A stretch of 64,000 nucleotides of DNA from Paraburkholderia fungorum. GTDB lineage: Bacteria > Pseudomonadota > Gammaproteobacteria > Burkholderiales > Burkholderiaceae. Positions 19,035-27,440 of this stretch are shown piece after piece. Below the pieces are notes generated by a model, which made no database searches, had not been told where the DNA came from, and saw nothing but the letters and a program-made list of their open reading frames with translations. The number at the start of each line of letters is the position of its first letter. Position 1 is the stretch's first letter. Made by a program: the position numbers and the translations under genes. The stretch spans positions 60,764 through 124,763 of the forward strand of contig NZ_MCAS01000018.1 of NCBI RefSeq assembly GCF_003610895.1. The letters are read 5' to 3'.

Positions 19035-20009
19035 TTACGGCAGCAGAATCGTCGAACCCGTGGTGCGGCGGCCTTCCAGATCGGCGTGCGCCTTGCCCAC
19101 GTCCGCCAACGCGTAGCGCTGGTTGATGCTCGCCTTCACCTTGCCCGATACCAGCACGTCGAACAATTCGGCGGACATCGCTTCGTAGTCGCTGCGTTTG
19201 GCGATATAGGTAAAAAGCGTGGGGCGCGTAAAGAACAGCGAACCGCGTCCGGCGAATTCCGATGAGTCGATCGGCGGCAACGGTCCCGATGCATTGCCGA
19301 AGCTCACGAACATGCCGAGTGGTGCGAGGCAGTCGAGCGAACCCGTAAACGTGTCTTTACCGATCGAGTCGTACACCACCGGCACACCCGCGCCATTGGT
19401 GATCTCGCGCACGCGCTTCGTAAAGTTTTCGCGCGTGTAGACGATGGCGTGATCGCAGCCATGCGCCCTGGCGATCTCGGCTTTCTCATCGGAGCCGACC
19501 GTGCCGATCACCGTCGCGCCTAATGCTTTCGCCCATTGGCAAGCCAGCAGGCCGACGCCGCCGGCCGCGGCCTGGATCAGAATCGTGTCGCCGGCCTTCA
19601 CCGGATAGGTACGGCGCAGCAGATACTGCGCGGTCAAGCCTTGCAACATGACGGAGGCCGCCTGCTCGTCGCTCACCGCGTCCGGCACCTTGACGACTTG
19701 CGCCGCCGGCAGCACGCGCTCCTGGGTGTAGGCGCCAGGAGGACGCGCCACGTATGCCACGCGGTCCCCCGCCTTGAGACCGCTCACGCCAGCACCGACC
19801 GCGGTGATCTCGCCCGCCGCTTCCATCCCGAGGCCACCCGGTAAGGGCAACGGATACAAACCCGTGCGGAAATACACGTCGATATAGTTCAGGCCCACCG
19901 CGGTCTGCCTGATGCGAATCTCGCCCGCACCCGGCTCGCCCACTTCGACGTCCACCCATTTCATCACTTCAGGGCCGCCGGTTTTATCGAATCGGATTGC
20001 TTTGACCAT
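19035..20009 (-). CDS. NADPH:quinone oxidoreductase, zinc-independent MDR family
   Basis: A 324-residue quinone reductase of the zeta-crystallin/QOR type. The N-terminal MVKAIRFDKTGGPEVMKWV is the family opening, followed by GLNYIDVYFRTGLYP and the nucleotide-binding AAAGGVGLLACQWAKALGA. The zinc-ligand cysteines of true alcohol dehydrogenases are absent. It reduces quinones with NADPH, probably as an electrophile-stress enzyme. The ATG at 20009 has AAGGAG at good spacing; an adjacent ATG at 20012 is too close to it. Confidence 0.9.
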   Translation of the reverse strand: MVKAIRFDKTGGPEVMKWVDVEVGEPGAGEIRIRQTAVGLNYIDVYFRTGLYPLPLPGGLGMEAAGEITAVGAGVSGLKAGDRVAYVARPPGAYTQERVLPAAQVVKVPDAVSDEQAASVMLQGLTAQYLLRRTYPVKAGDTILIQAAAGGVGLLACQWAKALGATVIGTVGSDEKAEIARAHGCDHAIVYTRENFTKRVREITNGAGVPVVYDSIGKDTFTGSLDCLAPLGMFVSFGNASGPLPPIDSSEFAGRGSLFFTRPTLFTYIAKRSDYEAMSAELFDVLVSGKVKASINQRYALADVGKAHADLEGRRTTGSTILLP

Positions 20010-20058
20010 CATGTCTCCTTGGTTTGTGATGCCGATCGGCCGCACAGCATGCGTGCGC

Positions 20059-20448
20059 TCAGACCTGCTGCGTGAGGCGCAAAGTGAGCACGTCGAGAAT
20101 CATGCGTGCGGTCGAAATATTGGTGGCGCACGGAATGTTGTGAACATCGCAGGCCCGCACCAGCGCATTGATATCCGGTTCGTGCGGCTGCGGCGTCATC
20201 GGGTCGCGCAGAAAAATCACCATGTCCACCCGCCCTTCCGCGAGTTGCGCGCCGATCTGCAGATCGCCGCCGTGCGGGCCGGACAACATGCGCTCGACCG
20301 TGAGGCCATGCGCGTCGCCGATACGTGTGCCGGTGGTGCCGGTTGCGATGATGTCGCAACGCCTGAGCGTATCGACGTATTCGCCGGCCAGTTTGACGAT
20401 GTCGTCCTTCTTGTGATCGTGTGCGATCAGCGCAATGCGGGTGGTCAT
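20059..20448 (-). CDS. mgsA: Methylglyoxal synthase
   Basis: A 129-residue enzyme that converts dihydroxyacetone phosphate to methylglyoxal and phosphate. Family motifs are MTTRIALIAHDHKKDD at the start, ATGTTGTRI for phosphate binding, SGPHGGDLQIGAQLAEG with the catalytic Asp, FLRDP (FWDP in E. coli) and the closing CATNISTARMIL. The ATG at 20448 starts at the conserved block. It lies about 50 bp beyond the quinone oxidoreductase start, and the two genes may share a transcript: an aldehyde producer beside an electrophile-defence enzyme. Confidence 0.95.
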   Translation of the reverse strand: MTTRIALIAHDHKKDDIVKLAGEYVDTLRRCDIIATGTTGTRIGDAHGLTVERMLSGPHGGDLQIGAQLAEGRVDMVIFLRDPMTPQPHEPDINALVRACDVHNIPCATNISTARMILDVLTLRLTQQV

Positions 20449-20524
20449 GACGTAAGACTCCTGAAACCGTTGTGATTGTCGTTGTTGTAGTGGTGGCGAT
20501 GCCGGCGCTTCAAAGCGTGCCCGC

Positions 20525-21307
20525 TCAGAACGTACCGGGGTAAGCACCGCCATCGATCAGCCAGTTCTGGCCGGTGATGTAGCCGGCATGCACGCTGCAC
20601 AGGAAAGCACAGGCGCGGCCGAATTCGTCGCGCGTGCCGAAGCGGCCGGCGGGGATCGTCTTCATGCGCTGCTGGCGCGCTTCGTCGACGGAAATGTGAT
20701 GCGCCTTGGCTTGCGCCGTGAAGGTGGTGGCGATGCGGTCGGTGTCGAACAGCCCCGGCAGCAGGTTGTTGATCGTCACGCCCGCACCGGCCACCTTGCT
20801 ACGCGCAAGCCCCGCCACGAAGCCGGTCAGCCCCGAGCGCGCACCGTTGGACAGGCCGAGCACGTCGATCGGCGCCTTGACCGCCGAACTCGTGATGTTG
20901 ACGATGCGCCCGTAGCCGCGCTCGCTCATCCCGTCGATGGTCGCGCGGATCAGCTCGATCGGCGTGAGCATGTTGCTCTCCAGCGCGCGAATCCAGTCTT
21001 CTTGCGTGAAATTGCGAAAATCGCCAGGCGGCGGCCCGCCGGCGTTGTTGACCAGAATGTCCGGCTGCGGACAGGCGGCGAGCGCCGCGGCACGGCCTTC
21101 GGGCGTGGTGATGTCGCACGCCACCGTCTTCACTTCCACCCCGCTCTGCTTGCGGATCTCGGCGGCGGTCGCCTCCAGCGTCTCCACGGTGCGCGCGACG
21201 ATTGTCAGGTTGACCCCTTCGGCTGCCAGCGCTTCCGCGCAGCCGCGCCCCAGTCCCTTGCTGGCCGCGCAAACCAGCGCGGTGCGTCCTGCGATTCCCA
21301 TGTCCAT
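20525..21307 (-). CDS. SDR-family protein lacking the canonical YxxxK pair
   Basis: A 260-residue Rossmann protein with an SDR layout: the nucleotide motif reads CAASKGLGRG (residues 13-22) instead of TGxxxGxG, NNAGG follows at 87-91, and the catalytic Ser is in NITSS (138-141). Where YxxxK is expected there is SNGAR (Ser153 and Arg157), so the usual Tyr/Lys acid-base pair is missing. The C-terminus GYITGQNWLIDGGAYPGTF is normal. It may use another chemistry or be a divergent subfamily of unknown substrate. ATG 21307 with AAGGA at 8 nt is the best start. Confidence 0.88.
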   Translation of the reverse strand: MDMGIAGRTALVCAASKGLGRGCAEALAAEGVNLTIVARTVETLEATAAEIRKQSGVEVKTVACDITTPEGRAAALAACPQPDILVNNAGGPPPGDFRNFTQEDWIRALESNMLTPIELIRATIDGMSERGYGRIVNITSSAVKAPIDVLGLSNGARSGLTGFVAGLARSKVAGAGVTINNLLPGLFDTDRIATTFTAQAKAHHISVDEARQQRMKTIPAGRFGTRDEFGRACAFLCSVHAGYITGQNWLIDGGAYPGTF

Positions 21308-21552
21308 GTGCGTATCCTTGTGGCGTAATCGTGGCGCGGGCGGCCCCGCGGTTGCCCCGCAGTTGCCCAACCGTTGCAAAGTTTCCCCCGATTCTAGAAG
21401 AATCGGTGCCGGACTGTGCCGGACCCATGCAATCTCCGGTATCTTCCGGCGCCACTCTTTCGGTAAACTTGCGCCGTGGTGCGTCCGCCGGCCGATTTCA
21501 GAGCGGGCGGCGCACCAAACCGATCCCTCTAGCCGCCGCTTGCGCCCCCGCC

Positions 21553-22203
21553 ATGACTCAGGACAGCCGTTTTCCCAATCTTTTCATCCTCGATCACCCG
21601 CTGATCCAGCACAAGCTGTCGCATATGCGCGACCGGGACACCTCCACCCGCACGTTCCGCGAACTGCTGCGCGAGATCACGCTGCTGATGGGCTACGAGA
21701 TCACCCGTAACCTGCCGATGACCACGCGCCGCATCACCACGCCGCTGGTCGACATCGACGCGCCGGTGATCGCCGGCAAGAAACTGGCGATCGTGCCGGT
21801 GCTGCGCGCCGGCATCGGCATGTCGGACGGCCTGCTGGAGCTGGTGCCGTCGGCGCGCGTGGGCCACATCGGCGTGTATCGTGCCGAGGATCATCGCCCG
21901 GTCGAATACCTGGTGCGCCTGCCGGATCTGGAAGACCGTGTGTTCATTCTGTGCGACCCGATGGTCGCGACCGGTTATTCCGCCGTCCATGCGGTGGACG
22001 TGCTCAAGCGCCGCAACGTGGCCGGCGAGAACATCCTGTTCCTCGCGCTGGTGGCGGCCCCGGAAGGCGTGCAGGTGTTCCAGGACGCCCATCCGGACGT
22101 CAAACTGTACGTTGCGTCGCTCGATTCGCACCTGAACGAGCACGCTTACATCGTGCCGGGTCTCGGCGACGCCGGTGACCGCCTGTTCGGCACGAAAAAC
22201 TGA
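21553..22203 (+). CDS. upp: Uracil phosphoribosyltransferase
   Basis: A 216-residue pyrimidine salvage enzyme making UMP from uracil and PRPP. Landmarks are FPNLFILDHPLIQHKLSHMR, the flexible-loop region VPVLRAGIGMSDG, the PRPP loop CDPMVATGYSA and the uracil-binding YIVPGLGDAGDRLFGT at the end. The ATG at 21553 fits the family. It is divergent from the SDR gene and begins the housekeeping stretch. Confidence 0.96.
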   Translation: MTQDSRFPNLFILDHPLIQHKLSHMRDRDTSTRTFRELLREITLLMGYEITRNLPMTTRRITTPLVDIDAPVIAGKKLAIVPVLRAGIGMSDGLLELVPSARVGHIGVYRAEDHRPVEYLVRLPDLEDRVFILCDPMVATGYSAVHAVDVLKRRNVAGENILFLALVAAPEGVQVFQDAHPDVKLYVASLDSHLNEHAYIVPGLGDAGDRLFGTKN

Positions 22204-22222
22204 CAGCAGGCCGAGAAAACCA

Positions 22223-22250
22223 GCGGCGGCGGGCGCAAAAACGCCGCCGC
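22223..22250 (+). terminator. Probable terminator hairpin after upp
   Basis: GCGGCGGCG (22223-22231) pairs with CGCCGCCGC (22242-22250) across a 10-nt loop, 19 nt after the upp stop. The following tract (CGTTCGATTT) is only weakly T-rich, so the call is moderate. Confidence 0.5.
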
Positions 22251-22420
22251 CGTTCGATTTCCGCGCTGTTTTCGCGCGGTTTCCCGCTATGCCCCCCTCT
22301 GCCCCGCCCTCACGCCGTGATAAAATTCGAATCCGCTCAAAGAGCGGCTCGACTTGCACTGCCACCCGGTGCATCGCGCCTTTACGCGGGATCTGCCGGA
22401 ACCGGCACGCTTGGTGTGTC

Positions 22421-22467
22421 AAATGCGGCGCTAAATTCGGTGCCAAATGTGGCGCCAATGCGGCGCC
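22421..22467. repeat. Imperfect 12-bp tandem repeat, about four copies
   Basis: Units read AAATGCGGCGCT, AAATTCGGTGCC, AAATGTGGCGCC and AATGCGGCGCC (the last lacks one base). The unit core GCGGCGCC is itself partly self-complementary. It is one of three 12-bp-period repeats in the window (others at 27969 and 39744). Confidence 0.8.
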
Positions 22468-22701
22468 GCTGAGCCCCCGCTGACCGCACTGCCCCGTCTC
22501 CAACCGCGCTGCCGGCTTCCGGCTTCGCTAGCTTGGCCTCGCGGGGCGCGATCAAGCTGATGAAGGCCTGACACCGGGCGGTCCGGCGCCGAGCGGTTTG
22601 ACATCGAGGCGCAAGGTCGCAATCACACGCGTACGCGCCCGACATCGCAACGACAATTGCACTATGCGTGCGCCCCAATGGCGCGCGCGACGGAGAAAGG
22701 T

Positions 22702-23430
22702 ATGGCGGGTCATTCGAAATGGGCCAACATCAAGCATAAGAAAGCAGCGGCCGACGCCAAGCGCGGCAAGGTCTGGACGCGGCTCATCAAGGAAATTCAG
22801 GTGGCGGCCCGCATGGGCGGCGGCGACATCGACTCGAACCCGCGCCTGCGGCTCGCCGTCGAAAAGGCGTACGACGCCAACATGCCGAAAGATAACGTCA
22901 ACCGTGCGATCCAACGCGGTGTGGGCGGTGTCGACGGCGCAAACTACGAAGAAATCCGCTACGAAGGCTACGGCATCGGCGGCGCGGCGGTGATCGTGGA
23001 CACCATGACCGACAACCGCACCCGTACGGTGGCGGACGTGCGTCACGCGTTCTCGAAGAACGGCGGCAACATGGGCACGGACGGCTCGGTGTCGTTCATG
23101 TTCGATCACGTCGGCCAGTTCCTGTTTGCCCCCGGCACGCCGGAAGACAAGCTGATGGAAGCCGCGCTCGAAGCCGGCGCCGACGACGTCCTCACGAACG
23201 AAGACGGCAGTATCGAAGTGCTGTGCCCGCCGAACGATTTCCCGAAGGTGAAGGCCGCGCTTGAAGCTGCGGGCTTCAAGGCCGAAGTGGCCGAGGTAAC
23301 GATGAAACCTCAGACGGAAGTCGAATTCACGGGCGACGACGCGGTGAAAATGCAGAAGCTGCTCGACGCGCTGGAAAATCTGGACGACGTGCAGGAAGTC
23401 TATACAAACGCCGCGATCGCCGACGAGTGA
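22702..23430 (+). CDS. yebC: YebC/PmpR-family protein
   Basis: A 242-residue protein of the YebC/TACO1 family. The N-terminus MAGHSKWANIKHKKAAADAKRG is diagnostic, followed by GGVDGANYEEIRYEGYG and the VSFMFDHVGQF/EVEFTGDDAVKMQKLLD domain ends. Members have been described both as transcriptional regulators and as translation factors that relieve ribosome stalling at difficult motifs such as polyproline; which applies here is not visible. The ATG at 22702 follows GGAGAAAGG. Confidence 0.95.
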   Translation: MAGHSKWANIKHKKAAADAKRGKVWTRLIKEIQVAARMGGGDIDSNPRLRLAVEKAYDANMPKDNVNRAIQRGVGGVDGANYEEIRYEGYGIGGAAVIVDTMTDNRTRTVADVRHAFSKNGGNMGTDGSVSFMFDHVGQFLFAPGTPEDKLMEAALEAGADDVLTNEDGSIEVLCPPNDFPKVKAALEAAGFKAEVAEVTMKPQTEVEFTGDDAVKMQKLLDALENLDDVQEVYTNAAIADE

Positions 23431-23630
23431 GCGTGCCCCGGCGGCGTCTGGCGCGTGGATCGGTCGGCATCGAACCACCCGCCCACGCCGCCAGTTGGCC
23501 CTCGCGTTGCGGCTGAACGCGCGTTGGTCGAGCGTTGTTTGGGCTCTTCCACACCGCATCAACCCAGGTTCGCCATGTGCCCTGCGCCACTGTCCGGCTG
23601 CGGGCCCATTGCAAACCTTGCTGTTATTTC

Positions 23631-23669
23631 ACGGCTGAGCGTGCTGCGTCAGCCGTTTATGGTTTTTAA
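23631..23669 (+). terminator. Hairpin with T-rich tail between yebC and purD
   Basis: ACGGCTGA (23631-23638) and TCAGCCGT (23649-23656) form a perfect 8-bp stem with a 10-nt loop, followed by TTATGGTTTTTAAG. It could end the yebC transcript, yet it lies only 28 bp before the purD ATG, so an attenuator in the purD leader is also possible. Confidence 0.55.
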
Positions 23670-23684
23670 GTCTCGGGGATTCAC

Positions 23685-24983
23685 ATGAAGTTACTCGTCG
23701 TCGGTTCCGGCGGTCGCGAACATGCGCTCGCATGGAAGCTCGCGCAATCGCCACGGGTCCAGCTCGTCTACGTTGCTCCTGGCAACGGCGGCACCGCCCA
23801 GGACGAGCGTCTGCGCAACATCGACATCACCGATCCGGCCGAGCTCGCCGATTTCGTCGAGAAAGAACAGATCGCCTTCACGCTGGTCGGACCCGAAGGG
23901 CCGCTCGCCGCGGGCATCGTCAATCTGTTCCGCTCGCGCGGTCTGAAGATTTTCGGGCCGAGCAAGGAAGCCGCGCAGCTCGAAAGCTCGAAAGATTTTG
24001 CCAAGGCGTTCATGAAGCGCCACGCGATCCCGACCGCCGAATACGAAACCTTCGCTGACGTCGCTGCCGCGCATGCGTATCTGGACGCCAAGGGCGCGCC
24101 AATCGTGATCAAGGCCGACGGCCTCGCCGCCGGCAAGGGCGTCGTGGTGGCGCAAACGCTGGAAGAAGCACACGCCGCGGTCGACATGATGCTGTCGGAC
24201 AACAAGCTGGGCGACGCCGGCGCACGCGTCGTGATCGAGGAATTCCTCGCCGGCGAGGAAGCCAGCTTCATCGTGATGGTGGACGGCAAGCACGTGCTGG
24301 CGCTCGCCTCGAGCCAGGACCACAAGCGCCTGCTCGACGCCGACCAGGGTCCGAACACCGGCGGCATGGGTGCTTATTCGCCCGCCCCGATCGTCACGCC
24401 CCAACTGCATGCCCGCGTGATGCGCGAAATCATCCAGCCGACCGTGCGTGGCATGGAGAAAGAAGGCATCCGCTTCACCGGCTTTCTGTACGCCGGCCTG
24501 ATGATCGACGCGCAAGGCAATCCGAAGACGCTCGAATTCAACTGCCGGATGGGCGACCCGGAAACGCAGCCGATCATGGCGCGCCTGAAAGGCGACTTTT
24601 CGAAGGTCGTCGAACAGGCCATCGCCGGCACGCTCAACACGATCGAACTGGAGTGGGACCGCCGCACCGCGCTGGGCGTCGTGCTCGCCGCGCACAACTA
24701 TCCGGACACGCCGCGCAAAGGCGACCGGATTAGCGACATCCCGGCTGAGACCGATGATTCGGTAACGTTCCATGCCGGCACCACACTGGCGGACGGCAAG
24801 CTAACCACCTCGGGCGGCCGCGTGTTGTGCGTGGTCGGTCTGGCGGATTCGGTGCGCAGCGCGCAATCGGTCGCGTATGAGACCATCAACCAGATCTCGT
24901 TCGACGGCATGCAATATCGCCGCGACATTGGCTACCGCGCATTGAACCGCAAGCACGACGTCAAGACTGACGGCAAGCACTAA
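23685..24983 (+). CDS. purD: Phosphoribosylamine-glycine ligase (GAR synthetase)
   Basis: A 432-residue ATP-grasp enzyme of de novo purine synthesis: phosphoribosylamine + glycine + ATP gives GAR. Visible are the N-terminal MKLLVVGSGGREHALAWKL, the ATP-grasp KADGLAAGKGVVVA, EEFLAGEEASFIVMVDG, DHKRLLDADQGPNTGGMGAY (glycine site), and NCRMGDPETQ. Length and ends match the family. It stands alone here rather than with purH, as is common in Burkholderiaceae. Confidence 0.97.
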   Translation: MKLLVVGSGGREHALAWKLAQSPRVQLVYVAPGNGGTAQDERLRNIDITDPAELADFVEKEQIAFTLVGPEGPLAAGIVNLFRSRGLKIFGPSKEAAQLESSKDFAKAFMKRHAIPTAEYETFADVAAAHAYLDAKGAPIVIKADGLAAGKGVVVAQTLEEAHAAVDMMLSDNKLGDAGARVVIEEFLAGEEASFIVMVDGKHVLALASSQDHKRLLDADQGPNTGGMGAYSPAPIVTPQLHARVMREIIQPTVRGMEKEGIRFTGFLYAGLMIDAQGNPKTLEFNCRMGDPETQPIMARLKGDFSKVVEQAIAGTLNTIELEWDRRTALGVVLAAHNYPDTPRKGDRISDIPAETDDSVTFHAGTTLADGKLTTSGGRVLCVVGLADSVRSAQSVAYETINQISFDGMQYRRDIGYRALNRKHDVKTDGKH

Positions 24984-25222
24984 GCCCGCCCCACTCGCCC
25001 GCGTGTGGCGCCAACGGCGCTACACTGCGGGTTTTCGCGGCCGTTGCGGCGCCCACCGCACCATATGGGCGCGCGCCGGTTGACCGGCATTTCAGCCGGC
25101 CCGCATGACCGGAATGACCCTGGCGCCGCGCCTTCGCAGGACTATCCTGACAAAGGCCCGGCCCTCGCCCTTCCCGAAGAACCCGCGGCGCGACAAGCGT
25201 GCCGCCCTCAGCACCTGCATTC

Positions 25223-26146
25223 ATGACCGATTCGAGCTTCGACGCACAGGCCGTGCGCAGCTGGCTGCAAGGCCTGCAAACGCATATCGCGGACACGCTC
25301 GGCGCGTTCGACGGCCAGCCGTTCGCGACTGACGCATGGCAGCGCGCCCCCGGCGAAAAACTGCGCGGCGGCGGCTGCACGCGGATTCTGGAAGGCGGCA
25401 ACTTCTTCGAGCGGGCCGGCATCGGCTTTTCGGACGTCGCCGGCGATGCATTGCCGGGTTCGGCGAGCGCCGCGCGCCCGCAACTGGCCGGACGTGGTTT
25501 CGAAGCCATGGGCGTCTCGCTCGTGCTGCACCCGCACAATCCGCACTGCCCGACCGTGCATATGAACGTGCGTCTGCTGATCGCCACCAAAGCCGGCGAA
25601 GAGCCGGTGTTCTGGTTCGGCGGCGGCATGGATCTGACGCCGTACTACGGCTACGAGGATGACGCGCGGCATTTCCACCAGGTGTGCCGCGATGCGCTGC
25701 AGCCTTATGGCGCGGACCTCTACCCGAGTTTCAAGCGCTGGTGCGACGAGTATTTCTTCCTCAAGCATCGCAACGAAGCGCGTGGTATCGGCGGGATTTT
25801 CTTCGACGATTTCTCGGCGGCGGGCTTCGACCAATCGTTCGCGATGGTGAAGAGTGTCGGCGAGGGATTCCTCAAAGCGTATCTGCCGATCATCGAAAAG
25901 CGCCGCAACATTCCGTATGGCGAAGCCGAGCGGGACTTCCAGGCATACCGGCGCGGCCGCTACGTCGAGTTCAATCTGGTCTTCGACCGTGGCACACTGT
26001 TTGGGCTGCAAAGCGGCGGACGCACCGAATCGATTCTGATGTCGATGCCGCCTGTAGTGAACTGGCGCTACAACTGGCAGCCCGAACCGGGCACGCCGGA
26101 AGCGCGTCTTTACAGCGATTTTCTCGTGCCGCGCGAGTGGGTGTGA
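25223..26146 (+). CDS. hemF: Oxygen-dependent coproporphyrinogen III oxidase
   Basis: A 307-residue haem biosynthesis enzyme that oxidatively decarboxylates coproporphyrinogen III to protoporphyrinogen IX with O2. Signatures: GGCTRILEGGNFFERAGIGFSD, HPHNPHCPTVHMNVR, FWFGGGMDLTPYYGYEDD and FNLVFDRGTLFGLQSGGRTESILMSMPP. The ATG at 25223 matches the family start. The 239-bp gap to purD holds only small GC-rich inverted repeats (for example GCGCC/GGCGC near 25012-25020). Confidence 0.97.
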   Translation: MTDSSFDAQAVRSWLQGLQTHIADTLGAFDGQPFATDAWQRAPGEKLRGGGCTRILEGGNFFERAGIGFSDVAGDALPGSASAARPQLAGRGFEAMGVSLVLHPHNPHCPTVHMNVRLLIATKAGEEPVFWFGGGMDLTPYYGYEDDARHFHQVCRDALQPYGADLYPSFKRWCDEYFFLKHRNEARGIGGIFFDDFSAAGFDQSFAMVKSVGEGFLKAYLPIIEKRRNIPYGEAERDFQAYRRGRYVEFNLVFDRGTLFGLQSGGRTESILMSMPPVVNWRYNWQPEPGTPEARLYSDFLVPREWV

Positions 26147-26196
26147 GGCGCTAAGCCCACGCCGCACACCACGCGACCACGACAAAGGATCTTCAC

Positions 26197-26925
26197 CTGA
26201 AGCCGAACGCTCATCCTGTCGCCCTGCCTCGCCGGATCGGACTGCTCGGCGGCACTTTCGATCCGATCCACGACGGCCATCTCGCGCTCGCGCGGCGTTT
26301 CGCCGAGGTGCTGAACCTGACCGAGCTGGTGCTGCTGCCGGCCGGCCAGCCGTGGCAAAAAAAGGACGTGTCGGCCGCTGAGCACAGGCTGGCCATGACC
26401 CGCGCCGCCGCCGGCGCGTTAGTGCTGCCGGGCGTCACCGTGCGGGTGGCGACCGACGAGATCGAACACGACGGCCCGACCTACACGATCAACACGCTGC
26501 AGTTGTGGCGTGAACGCGAAGGTCAGGATGCGTCGATTGCGCTACTGATCGGCGCGGATCAACTGGTGCACCTCGACACGTGGCGCGACTGGCGTCATCT
26601 GTTCGACTTCGCTCACATTTGCGCGGCCACGCGTCCCGGTTTCGACCTTGCGTCGATTCCGCCCGTGGTCGCACAGGAAATCGACGCGCGCCGTGCCCGC
26701 GCCGACGTTCTGCAAGCCACGCCCTGCGGCCACTTGCTGATCGATACGACGCTTGCGTTCAACGTCTCGGCCACCGATATTCGCGCGCATCTGCGCGAAC
26801 AGGTGACCCAACGGCTTGCCCTCGCGGGCGGCGAACAGCAGGACAAAGGCCAGGCCCGGGCCGCAAGCCATGTCCCCACCGCGGTGTGGGACTATATTCT
26901 TCAACATCATCTGTACCACCGGTAA
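26197..26925 (+). CDS. nadD: Nicotinate-nucleotide adenylyltransferase, apparent CTG start
   Basis: NadD makes deamido-NAD from nicotinate mononucleotide and ATP. The class motif GGTFDPIHDGH is intact and the C-terminal NVSATDIR matches the family ISSTxIR box. From the in-frame TAA near 26153 to this motif the frame contains no ATG, GTG or TTG. The CTG at 26197-26199 has AAAGGA 7 nt upstream and gives a protein beginning KPNAHPVALPRRIGLLGG, a fitting N-terminus, 242 residues in all. The first in-frame ATG (26308) would delete the catalytic HxGH motif, so I infer initiation at CTG. The gene is 4 bp from rsfS. Confidence 0.9.
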   Translation: MKPNAHPVALPRRIGLLGGTFDPIHDGHLALARRFAEVLNLTELVLLPAGQPWQKKDVSAAEHRLAMTRAAAGALVLPGVTVRVATDEIEHDGPTYTINTLQLWREREGQDASIALLIGADQLVHLDTWRDWRHLFDFAHICAATRPGFDLASIPPVVAQEIDARRARADVLQATPCGHLLIDTTLAFNVSATDIRAHLREQVTQRLALAGGEQQDKGQARAASHVPTAVWDYILQHHLYHR

Positions 26926-26929
26926 CCCC

Positions 26930-27385
26930 ATGGATATTCGCAAACTGCAACGCGTGATCGTCGACGCCCTCGAAGACGTCAAAGCGCAAGACATCAAGGT
27001 GTTCAACACCAGCCACCTGACCGCGCTGTTCGATCGCGTGATCGTCGCCTCCGGCACCTCGAACCGCCAGACCAAGGCGCTCGCTTCGAGCGTGCGCGAG
27101 AGCGTCAAGGAAAACGGCGGCGACGTCATCAGCACCGAAGGCGAGGACATCGGCGAATGGGTGCTGGTCGATTGCGGCGACGCGATCGTGCACATCCTGC
27201 AGCCGGCGCTGCGCCAGTACTACAACCTCGAAGAAATCTGGGGTGACAAGCCGGTGCGCATCAAGCTGTCCACGCCGAATCCGTTCGGCGGCGCCAGCGC
27301 GAGCGAGCCGGACGACGAAGACGAAGAGGACGAAGCGCCGGCTGCCAAAAAGCCCGCACGCAAGACGCCGGTACGCCGCAAGTAA
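26930..27385 (+). CDS. rsfS: Ribosomal silencing factor RsfS
   Basis: A 151-residue RsfS/DUF143 protein that binds ribosomal protein uL14 and blocks subunit joining in starved cells. Family motifs are ALEDVKAQDIKVFNTSHLTALFDRVIVASGTSNRQ and GEDIGEWVLVDCGDAIVHIL, then YYNLEEIW. The last ~40 residues form an acidic run (DDEDEEDE) and a basic Ala/Lys/Pro tail beyond the usual domain. It follows nadD by 4 bp and precedes rlmH, a conserved operon. Confidence 0.95.
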   Translation: MDIRKLQRVIVDALEDVKAQDIKVFNTSHLTALFDRVIVASGTSNRQTKALASSVRESVKENGGDVISTEGEDIGEWVLVDCGDAIVHILQPALRQYYNLEEIWGDKPVRIKLSTPNPFGGASASEPDDEDEEDEAPAAKKPARKTPVRRK

Positions 27386-27440
27386 GCGCTTTGCCAGATA
27401 TAGCGCTTAGTTTGCGATTACATCCGCGATTTCATCCGTA

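Larger units (their letters stand above)
22204..22701. other. 498-bp gene-free region between upp and yebC with serial hairpins
   Basis: No coding frame here is convincing. After the upp hairpin there is a GATAAAAT -10-like box near 22319-22326. Three compact inverted repeats follow: CCGCTC/GAGCGG (22333-22347), TGCAC/GTGCA (22355-22373) and TGCCG/CGGCA (22394-22407). An imperfect 12-bp tandem repeat is at 22421-22467. The layout could be a structured leader of yebC or a small RNA, but nothing identifies a known family. Confidence 0.4.

Noticed and set aside
22552..23562. Minus-strand frame of 336 codons
   Set aside because: Covers yebC in antisense; no domain and no ribosome-binding site.
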